Of a stretch of DNA of 64,000 nucleotides, positions 47,719 to 57,958 are shown piece after piece. How positions within the stretch are numbered: the first letter of the stretch is position 1; each line of letters starts with the position of its first letter. A program made the position numbers and the translations under genes. The notes beneath the pieces were generated by a model that did not search any database, was not told the DNA's origin, and saw only the letters and a program-made list of their open reading frames with translations. The stretch is from Porodaedalea pini. Its lineage: Eukaryota > Basidiomycota > Agaricomycetes > Hymenochaetales > Hymenochaetaceae. The stretch is from positions 62,001 to 126,000 of the forward strand of contig NBAY01000076.1 in assembly GCA_002794775.1 (NCBI GenBank). Direction: 5' to 3'.

Positions 47719-47787
47719 GGTTGAAGCTAGAGGATGAAGTTACTGTTAGCCAAGTGACAGGCGAATTATGTGGAGTCTTGGGGTCGC

Positions 47788-48055
47788 TCAGAGCAGGATG
47801 TCAACTTCATTCCTCCTAGCACAATTATACTTCTCATCCTTCCCGCTCCTCCCCAAGTTCACCTGCGCCTCTATCTTCCACAGCTCCTCCGCTGTCACCA
47901 TCGCCATCCTGAACTTCGAGCAATTCCTCAAAACCGAATGTTGCGCAAAAACTCACATTGAAGATGAAGAGGCCCTGCAATGTATCGTCAATCAGCATAT
48001 GCGTATAAGAGATACAAGTGCAAGCGTACTTTTGTCTTGAGGATGTCGTTCGCCG
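47788..48055 (-). CDS. possible small gene, exons only partly resolved
   Basis: On the minus strand three short coding-looking pieces are separated by good GTACGC…TTGCAG and GTGAGT…GAAG introns: …SAAANDILKTK, GLFIFN, and FRMAMVTAEELWKIEAQVNLGRSGKDEKYNCARRNEVDILL ending in TGA at 47788. The last piece has a convincing amphipathic, charged character. I could not find a start codon joined to the first piece, and I do not recognise the family. It may be a short conserved protein with an upstream exon toward 48150, or chance. Confidence 0.25.
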
Positions 48056-48266
48056 CCGCACTCTGTTTTCTTGACGAAGTCAAGCTAATCGTTGCTGTAT
48101 AGTTTTACGTTCTCACGATGACTACTTTTTATGGTAAAAAGCATCACATGAGCGTGTGCTGACCAAGCTCTCTCACTTGTGTCGCGTCGATCAAGTCGCG
48201 CCTTTTCCATTCTCTGACCACTGACGCTCCCGCCGCGCGCTCGTCATCATCACAGCTGCCGCCGCC

Positions 48267-49874
48267 ATGTCGCTGAAAGGTCGAAGCGGGTCACCAATGC
48301 TCGCGCGTCTGCGTATACCTGGCCCGCTGATGCTGGTCATTGGCATCTGTCTGGGTCTTCTCTACGCCCGACTCTCTTCCAACGTATCACCAGAAAAGGA
48401 GGCATGGCGCGGAGGACGCGCTTCAGCGCTGCATTCCAGCTTCGGGTCTTCGTCATCGCGACAACCTGTAGCGATGCCTACGCTCAAGCAGCGCAGGCGC
48501 GTCCTCGACCTCCTCACCTCCCTCACGCCGCGCTACACGCGTGAGTGCACGCGTGCGGCTCAGCCTCTCTACGTTGAGCAGGCTATCGAGCGATATACGC
48601 CGCTTATCGGACACCAAACACCTTCGCGCAACTCATGGCTCGGGGCGCTCGGCCTCAATCCCCTCGAAGGTGCCGTCGACGGCGATGCGCTGCAACGTAT
48701 TCGCCGGGATCTCGCACCACAGAACCACAAGTACTTTTTCGCCATCAACTTGTACAACTCCTTCGATGTCATTCCAGACCTCTTCTCAACCATGTTTCGT
48801 ATTGGCGCCATCGTCGGCTACCAGAATATCTTCGTTTCTATCTATGAGAACGGTTCGACAGACCAGACGCAGGCACTCCTCCGCATATTCGACGCGCTGA
48901 TGCACAGTGTCGGCATGCGTGTTATTATCAAGTCGAGCAACAGGAAGAGAGGTATCCATGCACACCGTATCGAGTATCTCGCGGAAGTTAGGAATGCTGC
49001 TATGAGCCCACTATACGAACTTCGAGACTCCGAAAATGAGTACTTCGATTCGGTCATCTTCATGAACGATATCCTGCCCTGCATAGACGACCTTCTCGAG
49101 CTTATCTGGCAGAGTCGGAGGCAGAATGCTGGTGTGACTTGCGCTGCCGATTACATGTATCACGATGAGATTGTACGTCCATCATACTTCTGTTCTAACA
49201 CTGTCACTCATATATTGTAGCGTCAACCTGTCTTCTACGACAACTGGGTTGCTCGCGACATCAACGGCACTGCTCTCGAAAACACTCCGTTCGAGGATGT
49301 GTTCCACGATCCCGGATCTTCCGAGCGTTTCCAGCGACATCTACCAATTCAAGTCCAGTCCTGCTGGAACGGCATCGCCGTGCTCGACCCCGCACCTCTC
49401 TACGCCGCGCCCTACGTGCGCTTCCGCATGGCGCGCATCCGACAAGGCGAATGCAGCGCCTCCGAATGCTCTTTGCTCTGCAACGACTACTGGGCCGCGG
49501 GGTACGGGCGCATCGTGATGGTCCCGCGCGTCAAGCTCGCGTACGACAACAAGGTCTTCGAGATCGTGCACCCGCCGCGGCGCAACCTCTCCGCCATCCG
49601 CGGGTACACGCGCCTCGGCGGCCTGCCGGACAATCCGCGCTCGGACCCGCAGGACCGCAGCTGGTTCGGCCCGCATGACCGCCTGTTTGTGGAAGAGGAG
49701 TCGGAGGAGCTGGAGTTTGTGCCTGGACCGGAGCATGTGTGGTGCTGGGGCTGGGATGGGGCGGGGGACCTCGATGGACCGGATGTTGACCCCATCTGGG
49801 AGCGCATGCCGAATGCCTCGACGAAGCCTGACGCCGTCCGTGTGCGGCACAATCGCAGCTTCAAAATGCACTGA
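48267..49874 (+). CDS. CAP59/CMT1-like mannosyltransferase (GT69)
   Basis: Two exons with one intron (about 49172-49220). After a short cytosolic tail a transmembrane helix (about residues 16-32, PLMLVIGICLGLLYA) marks a type II Golgi protein. GT69 signatures follow: YFFAINLYNSFDVIPDLF, NIFVSIYENGSTDQTQALL, RGIHAHRIEYLAEVRNAAM, SVIFMNDILPCIDDLLELI, a CAADY segment, FYDNWVARDINGTAL and VQSCWNGIAVLDPAPLY. In Cryptococcus CMT1 is an alpha-1,3-mannosyltransferase and CAP59 is needed for capsule export; here the glycan is unknown. The distal coding part is strongly GC-rich. Confidence 0.92.
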
Positions 49875-50461
49875 ACTCTCGTTTTCTTTGCTTCATTTCT
49901 CTTCTTCGCTCCTGCTTTCAAAACGTACTCTCTCTATATATATATACAATCCCTGGGATTCTTCGAAGAGACTATTCTTGTACCGCTGTGGCCTGGATCT
50001 ATAGCTTATTGATCGCCGTTACCAACTGTAATTTATACCTAGCATACTTCTTATTTGGCTCTCGCGTTTTCCTAGGCCTAGGCCTGTCGACCAAACCTCC
50101 CGGTGCATTTCAGAGGGACTATTGCAGTTCGAAGGGTCTATCATTCTCGATCCTTCTTGCTCGCCTGAGGCCTTGTATACGCAGAGCACGAAATAAATAC
50201 ATGAAATGTAAGAGCAACATCAAGATCGAAATTTTCGACATTTTTCGCCGCACCGCGACCCGCGCCGTTCACCAGACGGGCCCTCCGAGTCTACGCTACT
50301 GTTCTAATATCTGACAACAGTACGCTGTCCTTTCCCCTCTTCCCCCCCCCCCCCTCCCTTTCCCCTCTTCCCCTTCTCTCCTACCCTCCTCCAAATAACA
50401 ACACCAGACAACCTCAAAAAAAAAAAAAAAAAAAAAACACCCCGCACTCACGCACTCAAAT
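49875..50461. repeat. intergenic with poly-C and poly-A tracts
   Basis: Simple-sequence spacer between convergent genes: a C-rich run around 50343-50398 and a run of about 23 A at 50416-50438. No gene seen. Confidence 0.6.
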
Positions 50462-52410
50462 TCAAACCCCCAACCGCTCACTCGCCATCGCCGTCCCCCT
50501 CACGCGGTTCTCGATCTTCCGAAACGCGATATCCCGCGCCGCATCCGGGTCCCCGCCATGCGCGGGCTTCACGTCGATGCTGAACGGCGAGAAGCCGCAG
50601 TCGTCCGTCGTGCCGAGGCGCTCTTTCGGGATGTACCGCGCGGCGTCGAGGATGGCGGCGCAGATGGCGGACGGGGACTCGATTTCGGGGGAGAGCTGCC
50701 CAGGTGGGATGGGATGAGGGGTGGTGGTGAATGTGGAGAGGTGAGTGTGAGTGTGGGATTGAATGTGAGGGAGGGGAGGGGAGGAGAGACTTACCGGGTT
50801 GATAACCCCGATGAAGACGAATTGGGGTATGCCGTTCGCGTCGGCGCGCGAGTGCTCGCCGCAGAGCTTGTACACCTCCGTCTTATCCTATATAAAATTT
50901 CCCAAGTTAGAAAAAAAAAACATTATTGTATTATCCACTAAATCGATAGACCCCTCCCCCCTCCCCTCGAAAACAAAAAGCACATACCTTCTCAGAAGCA
51001 AGCTGAATCAAGAAATAACCAGCATCTGCGGAACACAATTTGTCTCAACCAGTCTCGCAACCGAGGGGGAACCAGAGTGAACTATGCAGCACACGCACTC
51101 AGCTGGAACATCGACGGCAACAACTTCCTATACGGCACCTCCTTCGAATGGACGGAATCGCAGTCGCCTCCGGGGCACGTATGGACGCCGATATTCACCC
51201 TCTCCTCGGCAGCGAAGCGGTCCAGGACACGGTTGTTGAGCTGCACGAAGAAGTCGAGCATCGCGCGGCCCGTCCACGGGTTGCGCGCGTCCTCCTTGCA
51301 CGCGAGGCGGCCCTCGGTGAAGTCGATCGAGACGCGCGGGGCGCCGGCTGCGAAGGCCTGCGTGCGCCGCGCGTGGGGTATCATTGTATCACGAAAAAAA
51401 CAGACGGATGGATGGACAGAGAGAGGGAGAGAGGGGGAGAGAGAGATGAGTTTGGGCGTGAGCTTGAGTTTGAGTTTGACGAGGCACGCTACCTTGCGAA
51501 TGTCCTTCTCACACTCGTCGACGAGGTCCGCATAGAATTGCTCGCGGGTGTATCCCGGGATCTCCTCGTCCAGCGGGTAGAGCAGCGATAGCATAGAGGG
51601 TGCGATCACAGCCTTCGTGAATGAACGAATGGAAAGACAAATGTCATACAAATATGAATGATGAGTCAGTTCTCTTTCTTTCTTTCTTTCTCTCAGGAAT
51701 CAGAGTGATAGGCCGAAGGTAGGGTGTCAATGTAAAAGCGTAAACGCAAAACAGACCTGTTTCATAGGCTTCGTGGCATACACCTTTGATTTCTTGTAGT
51801 ATTCGTCGACGTAGAGGTTGTATCGGAATGGACCTAGTCAGAATCAGAATCAGAACGAGGACCTCTCGTTAATCAGACTCTGCTCCAAAGCTAAGATGGT
51901 ACGAACCCCTCTCGAGCTTGGGGAGTCGACGGTGGTGTCCATCGTCGAAGATTGCCTAGTTATATTCAGTCTGTGATGACGTGGATTGGACGGAGGAGAG
52001 GGAGGCGTACGAAATATTGACCAGCCGGCGAGAGGCAGGGCGCGAGTCCAGCACCGCCCAGCGTGTCCGCAAGCGGGTACGTAGCGAAGCTCGAGGCCTA
52101 CAACCCCCGAAATCGCATCAGCACTATAAAAATCCAATTCTTATTCAAAGCAAAAAGGCGGACCCGCTGCTCGCCGTCAGAAATCACAGGCGAGCCCGTC
52201 TTCTCGAAACGCTGTATGGTGTCCCTGCACGCGTCGTCCTGCGCGCGCTGGAACGTGGCCTTGTCGATCTTGCCCGCCTCGTAGTCCTTGATTGCCTGCT
52301 GCAGCTTCATAGGGCGCGGCAATGAGCCTGTGTTTAACGTGGGGTCACCAATGTTACATCTAAGAATGCATGTGTGTGCCCTCACCGACTGGTTCAGTTG
52401 GGATAGGCAT
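50462..52410 (-). CDS. MetE C-terminal-domain-like protein (cobalamin-independent methionine synthase family)
   Basis: A multi-exon gene starting MPIPTEPVGSLPRPMKLQQAIKDYEAGKID. The GSLPRP start and the zinc ligands His-x-Cys in VHTCPGGDCDSVHS and Cys in TDDCGFSPF are those of the methyl-transferring barrel of MetE. The protein has only this one barrel, about 390-400 aa, whereas true MetE is about 760 aa with two barrels. Such short homologues are common in fungi; the natural methyl donor and acceptor are unknown, so calling it methionine synthase would be too strong. An intron carries a (TTTC)n microsatellite (about 51676-51695) and another a GA-rich repeat (about 51418-51446). It is divergent from HAP-2 with a 442-bp shared promoter region. 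Confidence 0.85.
51676..51695 (+). repeat. (TTTC)n microsatellite in intron
   Basis: Tandem TTTC units inside an intron of the MetE-like gene. Confidence 0.7.
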
Positions 52411-52786
52411 CGTCGTCGTGGGTGTGAGACGGGTTCGATGGGAGTAGCTATTACGATGGCGACAGGCAAAGTATTATATAATATATTTGAAAGAGAAGTG
52501 ATGTTCTTGACATGGTGAATCACGAGAAGCAGGGCGCGAACTCGAAGGAGCGGAGTCGGGAGCGGAGCGGAGATGTGGACCGGTAAAGAGGCAAGTCACG
52601 CGACTCGATTGCTGGCGCGGATCATGATCTGAGATCGACGGACTGCAGATCACATTGCACTGCCATATATGCACAAAATCCCTCTTTTACTAGCGAAATG
52701 CGCTCATTAATATCGACGCATGAGATCCGCTCTTGCGGCCGCCATCTAATCGCTATCGCAATCAGAACGTCATATACGCACGTCCC

Positions 52787-52794
52787 TATAAATA
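52787..52794 (+). promoter_or_regulatory. TATA box of HAP-2
   Basis: TATAAATA 59 bp before the HAP-2 start codon. Confidence 0.6.
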
Positions 52795-52852
52795 ATTCTC
52801 AACTCGTCGGCTTTCTTTTCCTGCTCGACTATCGTCGAAAAAAGAACACGAC

Positions 52853-55578
52853 ATGTCAACCAGAGCCTGCGCCGTCCTCGCAGCCGCAGCGGCGCTCCTG
52901 CTCCCGCTTCTTCCCTGCGCTTCCGCATCCGCCGCCCGGTGGGCCGGGGTCGAGCGCGCAGCCTTCCAGGCGTCCTCCTTCGCCGGTGCGACCACAAGCG
53001 CCGTCTTCCCCGTCCCAAACGCAACCAACGCCGCCTCCCAATTCGACTCGTTCTTCCCCGCCGCTACCGTCGTCGGCTTCGTCGGCCCTACTCCGAGTGC
53101 GTCTCCCATCCTTCTCTTCGAGACACCTAGACTGACAAAAGACACGTACTTACCTTTCTTTCTTCTTCGCAGCGGGCGACGAAGCGGAGGTGATCGCGAC
53201 CGCAACCGCCGTGCCGAAAATCACGGGCGACGCCTACCCGCTTCTCAACCCCTCGACGTCCGACAACAAGTCCTCGTCCTCGTTCGACGTGCTCCGATAC
53301 TGGGGCAACCTCGCACCGATGTTCTCCGTCGACTCGTTCGGCCTCCCAGACGCGAACGAGCTCGTCCCAGACGGGTGCGCGCTCACCCAGGTCCATCTTC
53401 TCCACAGACATGGTAAGTAACGCGACTCCTCGGACTTATCTCGTTCTTTTTCCTCGATTTCTGATTCCCATTCCATTCTTATTTGACATAAAAGGCGCAC
53501 GGTATCCCACGTCTGGCGAGGGCCCGTCGTCGCTCGCTGCAAAGCTGCACAATGCAACGGTTGCAGGGACAGGCTTCACAGCGACGGGCGACCTCGCCTT
53601 TCTAAACACTTGGACGTACAAGGTACGTGCTCTTGCCCATCATCATTTCCAATAAAGTTTGTTCGCTGACACTCACCTTCATTTGTTCTTGTTTCGCACT
53701 ACGTACTTCTGAAAAAAAAAAGCTCGGGGAGGAGCTGCTAACGCCGTTCGGGCGCCAGCAGCTGTAAGTTCCCACTCGTACTATTTGCATTCGCACTTGC
53801 AGTTGCACTTTGCCTCGGCTTGACGAAAGAAAAGAAAAAGGGGATTGATTTAATGCATTCGGATAGGTTCGATCTTGGTGTTCAGTTTAGGTTGAAATAC
53901 GGCGAGCTGCTCAAGAACTTCACGGGCCTCCCCGTCTTCCGCACAACCTCCCAGGAACGCATGGTCCAATCCGCGTACGTCCTCTCCTTACCTCCCAACC
54001 CTCCCGTTTCTTTCTCCCTCCTCACAAGCACAAGCACACTTTCTCACTTCTCCCCATCCCCTCTATGACCAACCAGCCAGAACTTCGCCGCCGGGTTCTT
54101 CGGCATCCCAGACTACCTCACGAACTACCGGCAGCTCATCACCATCGAGTCCGACACCACCTCGCCTCCCATCATCAACAACACGCTCAACCCCTTCTGC
54201 GCGAACCAGTACAGCTCCGACAGGCCGGAGATCGGCGACATCGGGGAGACGATGGCGGGGGAGTGGGCTGAGGTGTATTTAAAGGGTGCAGTGGAGAGGA
54301 TTAAGGGGATGGTGGCGGGTGTGAACTTGACGGTGGAGGATGTGTTGGAAATGCAGGAGACGTGTGCGTATGAGGTGAGTGGGCTGGCCTTTTTTTTGGG
54401 AGGGGGGGATAGGGGGATGTATGCTCATGATTCCTTGGTTTTGACTCTCCCTAGACCGTCGCCCTCGGGTCCTCCGCCTTCTGCGACCTCTTCACCCAAG
54501 AAGAATGGCGAGGCTTCGAATACTTCTTCGGTGCGCATTTCTCTCCCTCGCTCCCTCTCTCCCCCTCTCTTACTAATCTTCATATTTGCTTTCCATGCTA
54601 AAACCGCGCACCTTCTACACATCTCTCTTCTCCTACTTTCCGCTCCTCATTCTCCACTTCCATCCAACACCCGGGGGGCCACCAGACCTCCTGTTCTGGT
54701 ACAGCTACGGCCCGGGGAACCCGACGACCGCAGCGACGGGCATCGGCTACGTGCAGGAGCTCGTCGCCCGTCTTACCCAGACGCCGATATCTGTATACAA
54801 CACGACGGCGAACGCGACGCTCGACAGCAGCAACGTCACGTTCCCACTCGACCAGCCGATTTTCGTGGATGCGACGCATGATACGGCTATCTCTTCTAGT
54901 ACGTGTTCATTTCTTTTCGAAAAAAAATATTTTACTTCCTTTGCCCCCCTCCCCCCTCCTCCACCCTTTTTTTTTACTGAGAAATTTGACTTTTTGTTTT
55001 GCGAGAGTGGGACTTTACTGAATCGTTTATTTATTTATGCTGGGTGAGTATAGTCATTGTAGCGATGAACTTCACGTCGATGGCTGCGAACGGACCTCTG
55101 CCGACGGATCATATCCCGGAAAACCAGGTAAAGAAAGCCCCTCTCCCGCCTCTCCCTTTCTTCTTCTTCTCTTCTCTTCTCGTCGTACTCTACCGTGACT
55201 CACGCTTCACACACCAACTTTCTTCAGACATACTTCGTGAACCAAATCGCACCCTTCGCATCCCGGCTCGTCGGGCAGGTGATGACCTGCCTCTCCTCTC
55301 CCTCCTCTCCCTCTCCCTCCTCTCCTTCCAACACGACCACGACCACAACAACGGCAACAACAACGCACATCCGCTGGCTCCTCAACGACGCCGTCGTCCC
55401 CCTCACGGGCGTCGCCGGCTGCCCCCCAGACGACGCACACGGGCGGTGCCCCCTCGCCACGTTCGTCGCCGCGATGCACGCGCGGCTCGCGGAGGTGGAC
55501 TATGCGTTCGACTGTACGGCGAATTACACGCTGCCGGATCCGGATGGGATCGTGGATGGGAGGCCGCCGCGGGCTTGA
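52853..55578 (+). CDS. histidine acid phosphatase HAP-2, secreted
   Basis: The same ten-exon layout as HAP-1 and HAP-3. Signal peptide (residues 1 to about 25, …LLPLLPCASASAARW), RHG-ARYPTSG with the intron between RHG and A, ERMVQS, and the His-Asp motif in DATHDTAIS. It is clearly more distant from HAP-1/HAP-3 than they are from each other, uses GC-ending codons much more, and has a Ser/Pro/Thr-rich insertion in the last exon (a SPSSPSPSSPSN stretch followed by a Thr run) absent from the other two. Several introns carry long pyrimidine-rich or simple-sequence expansions. It ends RPPRA at 55578. Confidence 0.92.
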
Positions 55579-57958
55579 GGACGTTGGAGGGCGGAGGGTG
55601 GATCTTGGACTTATGACCTTGGAATCTGGAAGCGACTTGGATTTGCGGGGAGAGGGGAAAAAAAAAACGAAGCAATGGCTGACCGTAGAAAAGTGGATTC
55701 TTCGTCACCGCTTCCCAGTACTGCTGATTCTTCAGTGGACCTATACGCGGCTTTCCGACTCGGATGGGGGGTCGGCGTATACTAGTAATCTTATTTCATT
55801 TGTTGTTATTTGCGCATGGAATGTTACTGTTACTGTTACTGTACACTCGCGACGACGATCGCTTCTCCCGAGTCTCCCAGGCCCGGTCTACCTTCTTCGT
55901 TCATTCGTTCATTCGCTCATCCAGCTTGATTTTGGTGTTTTGTTGTTCTTTTCCTAGCCAAAAAAATGTCTCCTCCGAATCCCGAATCCACGGCAGCACA
56001 AAATCAAAAAACGAACCCGACAGACTCAGCCGCGGACTCGGACTCGGACTCGGAACCCCGTATTCGCCAAGTCAAATAACCTGAAAGCCCCTTTTATAAG
56101 ACAGCAGGCCTTGAAGAAAGGAATAAGTGATACTGAAGACTCGAGAGGATCTCTCGCGTGACGCGGACGGGATTGATATTAATATTGGTCGGAAAAAAAA
56201 AGGATTAATATTGATGGTATACAAGGGAACGGATATCGGGTGACTCACTGCGGTCACTAGTACTGGCAATTGAGCGGCGAACGTCACGGTGGAAGAGACG
56301 CGAGCTGATGACATGGATGTACACGCCGTACCGAATCATCGATCTTAAGCTTCTCATGAACGGCGCTGCTCTACGCAGACTCGGGGCAACATCATCATGC
56401 AACCCAGAAATTCTCCTTCTGGTGGTAATAACCCCCTCGGCCTCTGAAGTTGTCCTTGAACCAACGGCGGAACTGCTTTGCCGAAGGATCCTTTCGCGAA
56501 ACTCGTGCAGAGTCTCAACGGAGTAGGAATTATTCCGAGTCGTCATACGTTGTTTCCTGTGCTCAGCAACATGGGCCTTAAGCTTGTCCATAGGTCTTGG
56601 ACAGACGAATCTGCTCCAAACGTGGAACTGCTATCCATTGGTACAACCCTTCCAACCACACGATGGGTTTGATTTTCCTGGCGCTACTAGAACTAACACG
56701 GCTACGGGAATGGGGTTGAAGCTTCCTGGACTATCGACTCCGTGGTTTGTGGACATCATCGCGAAGCCTTCCACGTTACCGAAGCTGAGAGTCCTCCGCA
56801 TAGAAGGCCAAGATGTATTCTTCGTAGATCAATCTTGGCGTGCATTATCTGGAGTGCATTGCCTTGATCCTACTATAACTCGGGACAATGCGCCTCTTGA
56901 ACCTCGACCGCTACTCGTTTTCCCGGACTTCACTTGTGTTTGGCTCAGTGGTGGTTAAAGCTTCTCCTAGCCTAAAATGCGCACGGCTTTTCCTGGTCGG
57001 GAGAAGTAATATAGCCGCAGTTCACCGCTTGCAAGACAGACTTTGACGGACCCAGGACATCGCACACAAAGATGAAAGGGAGGAGAAGCCAAAGACTCCA
57101 ATATCACCTGATAATAAGAATTCATTCTAGAAGTCCTGTGACTTCCATTGTGCGGATGATCCATTGTTGCAGTTAAGAAGCACACTAGTACTCTCACAGA
57201 GCGGTCATGCCATTCAAACCGTTATGCTTCGCTGAGTATTATATATTGAGGTACGTTCATTTCTGTCATATAAGTAATATTAATATTAACGTCCTTCCGA
57301 ATGCACCATTAATATTTATCAGACATTGATAATTAGACGTCTTGAATGTGGCGCAGTTTGAAGTACTAGTGAGCATACGAGTTTTGACTCCGCGCACGTT
57401 CGCATGTAACGAACTTTTATTGGTATCAGAAATGCCACTTCTTTACTTGCACGTTGTTGCGGTCTATTGAGTTCGCATGTGGTCTGTGCAGGGACGATGA
57501 AAGGCGGCATTTGAATTCCGATCGTGCCGGGAAAGCGCGGACTCGGCACATCGCACGTGCCATGCGCCTCACTACTTGGTTCTGAACCTCAAGTCAGAGT
57601 CGAGAACCTTGTCGTCTCTAGTGCGCTGCATCACTGCAAGCAGTGGCTTATAATCGCATAACAATCTGCGTCATATGCAAAGCACGGAAGAAGTGACTTG
57701 TACTGTTGTTGTCCTTCTTTGTTTGCACCCTCCCGACCCCGATGCAATTACATGTATATCTCCGGCTTATCTGCCGATACAAACGTTCTTCGCGTCTCTC
57801 TGAGAACTGCTTATTTTTTCGCTGATCCGCATTCGAATCCGGATGATGCACTGGGTTCCAGGATCAAAATAAATACAGCTCATGTGCCTTGGGTATAAGA
57901 CGGTTGGAAACCCGCTGTCGCCCTCGAGATCGTGCAGTGGTCCGCGATCGCTTGGAAC
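55579..57958. other. intergenic, no confident gene
   Basis: About 2.4 kb between HAP-2 and HAP-3. A relic-like frame at 56584-56955 (…LPKLRVLRIEGQDVFFVDQSWRAL…) resembles the end of an F-box/LRR protein, and a minus-strand frame 56205-56591 starts MDKLKAHVAEHRKQR; neither can be built into a gene. The rest is AT-rich with ATTAATATT motifs. Confidence 0.35.

Noticed and set aside
49341..49921. Long minus-strand open frames opposite the CAP59-like gene
   Set aside because: They are antisense shadows caused by the high GC3 of the real coding strand.
50343..50438. Poly-C and poly-A runs considered as a retroposon tail
   Set aside because: No target duplication or reverse-transcriptase-derived sequence is next to them; simple sequence is enough.
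56205..56955. Fragments resembling an F-box/LRR gene between HAP-2 and HAP-3
   Set aside because: Only one leucine-rich fragment is readable; no F-box, start or splice structure, so it is not called as a feature.
57829..57848. ATTCGAATCC resembling a tRNA B box/T-loop
   Set aside because: No acceptor stem, D-arm or anticodon arm can be folded around it.
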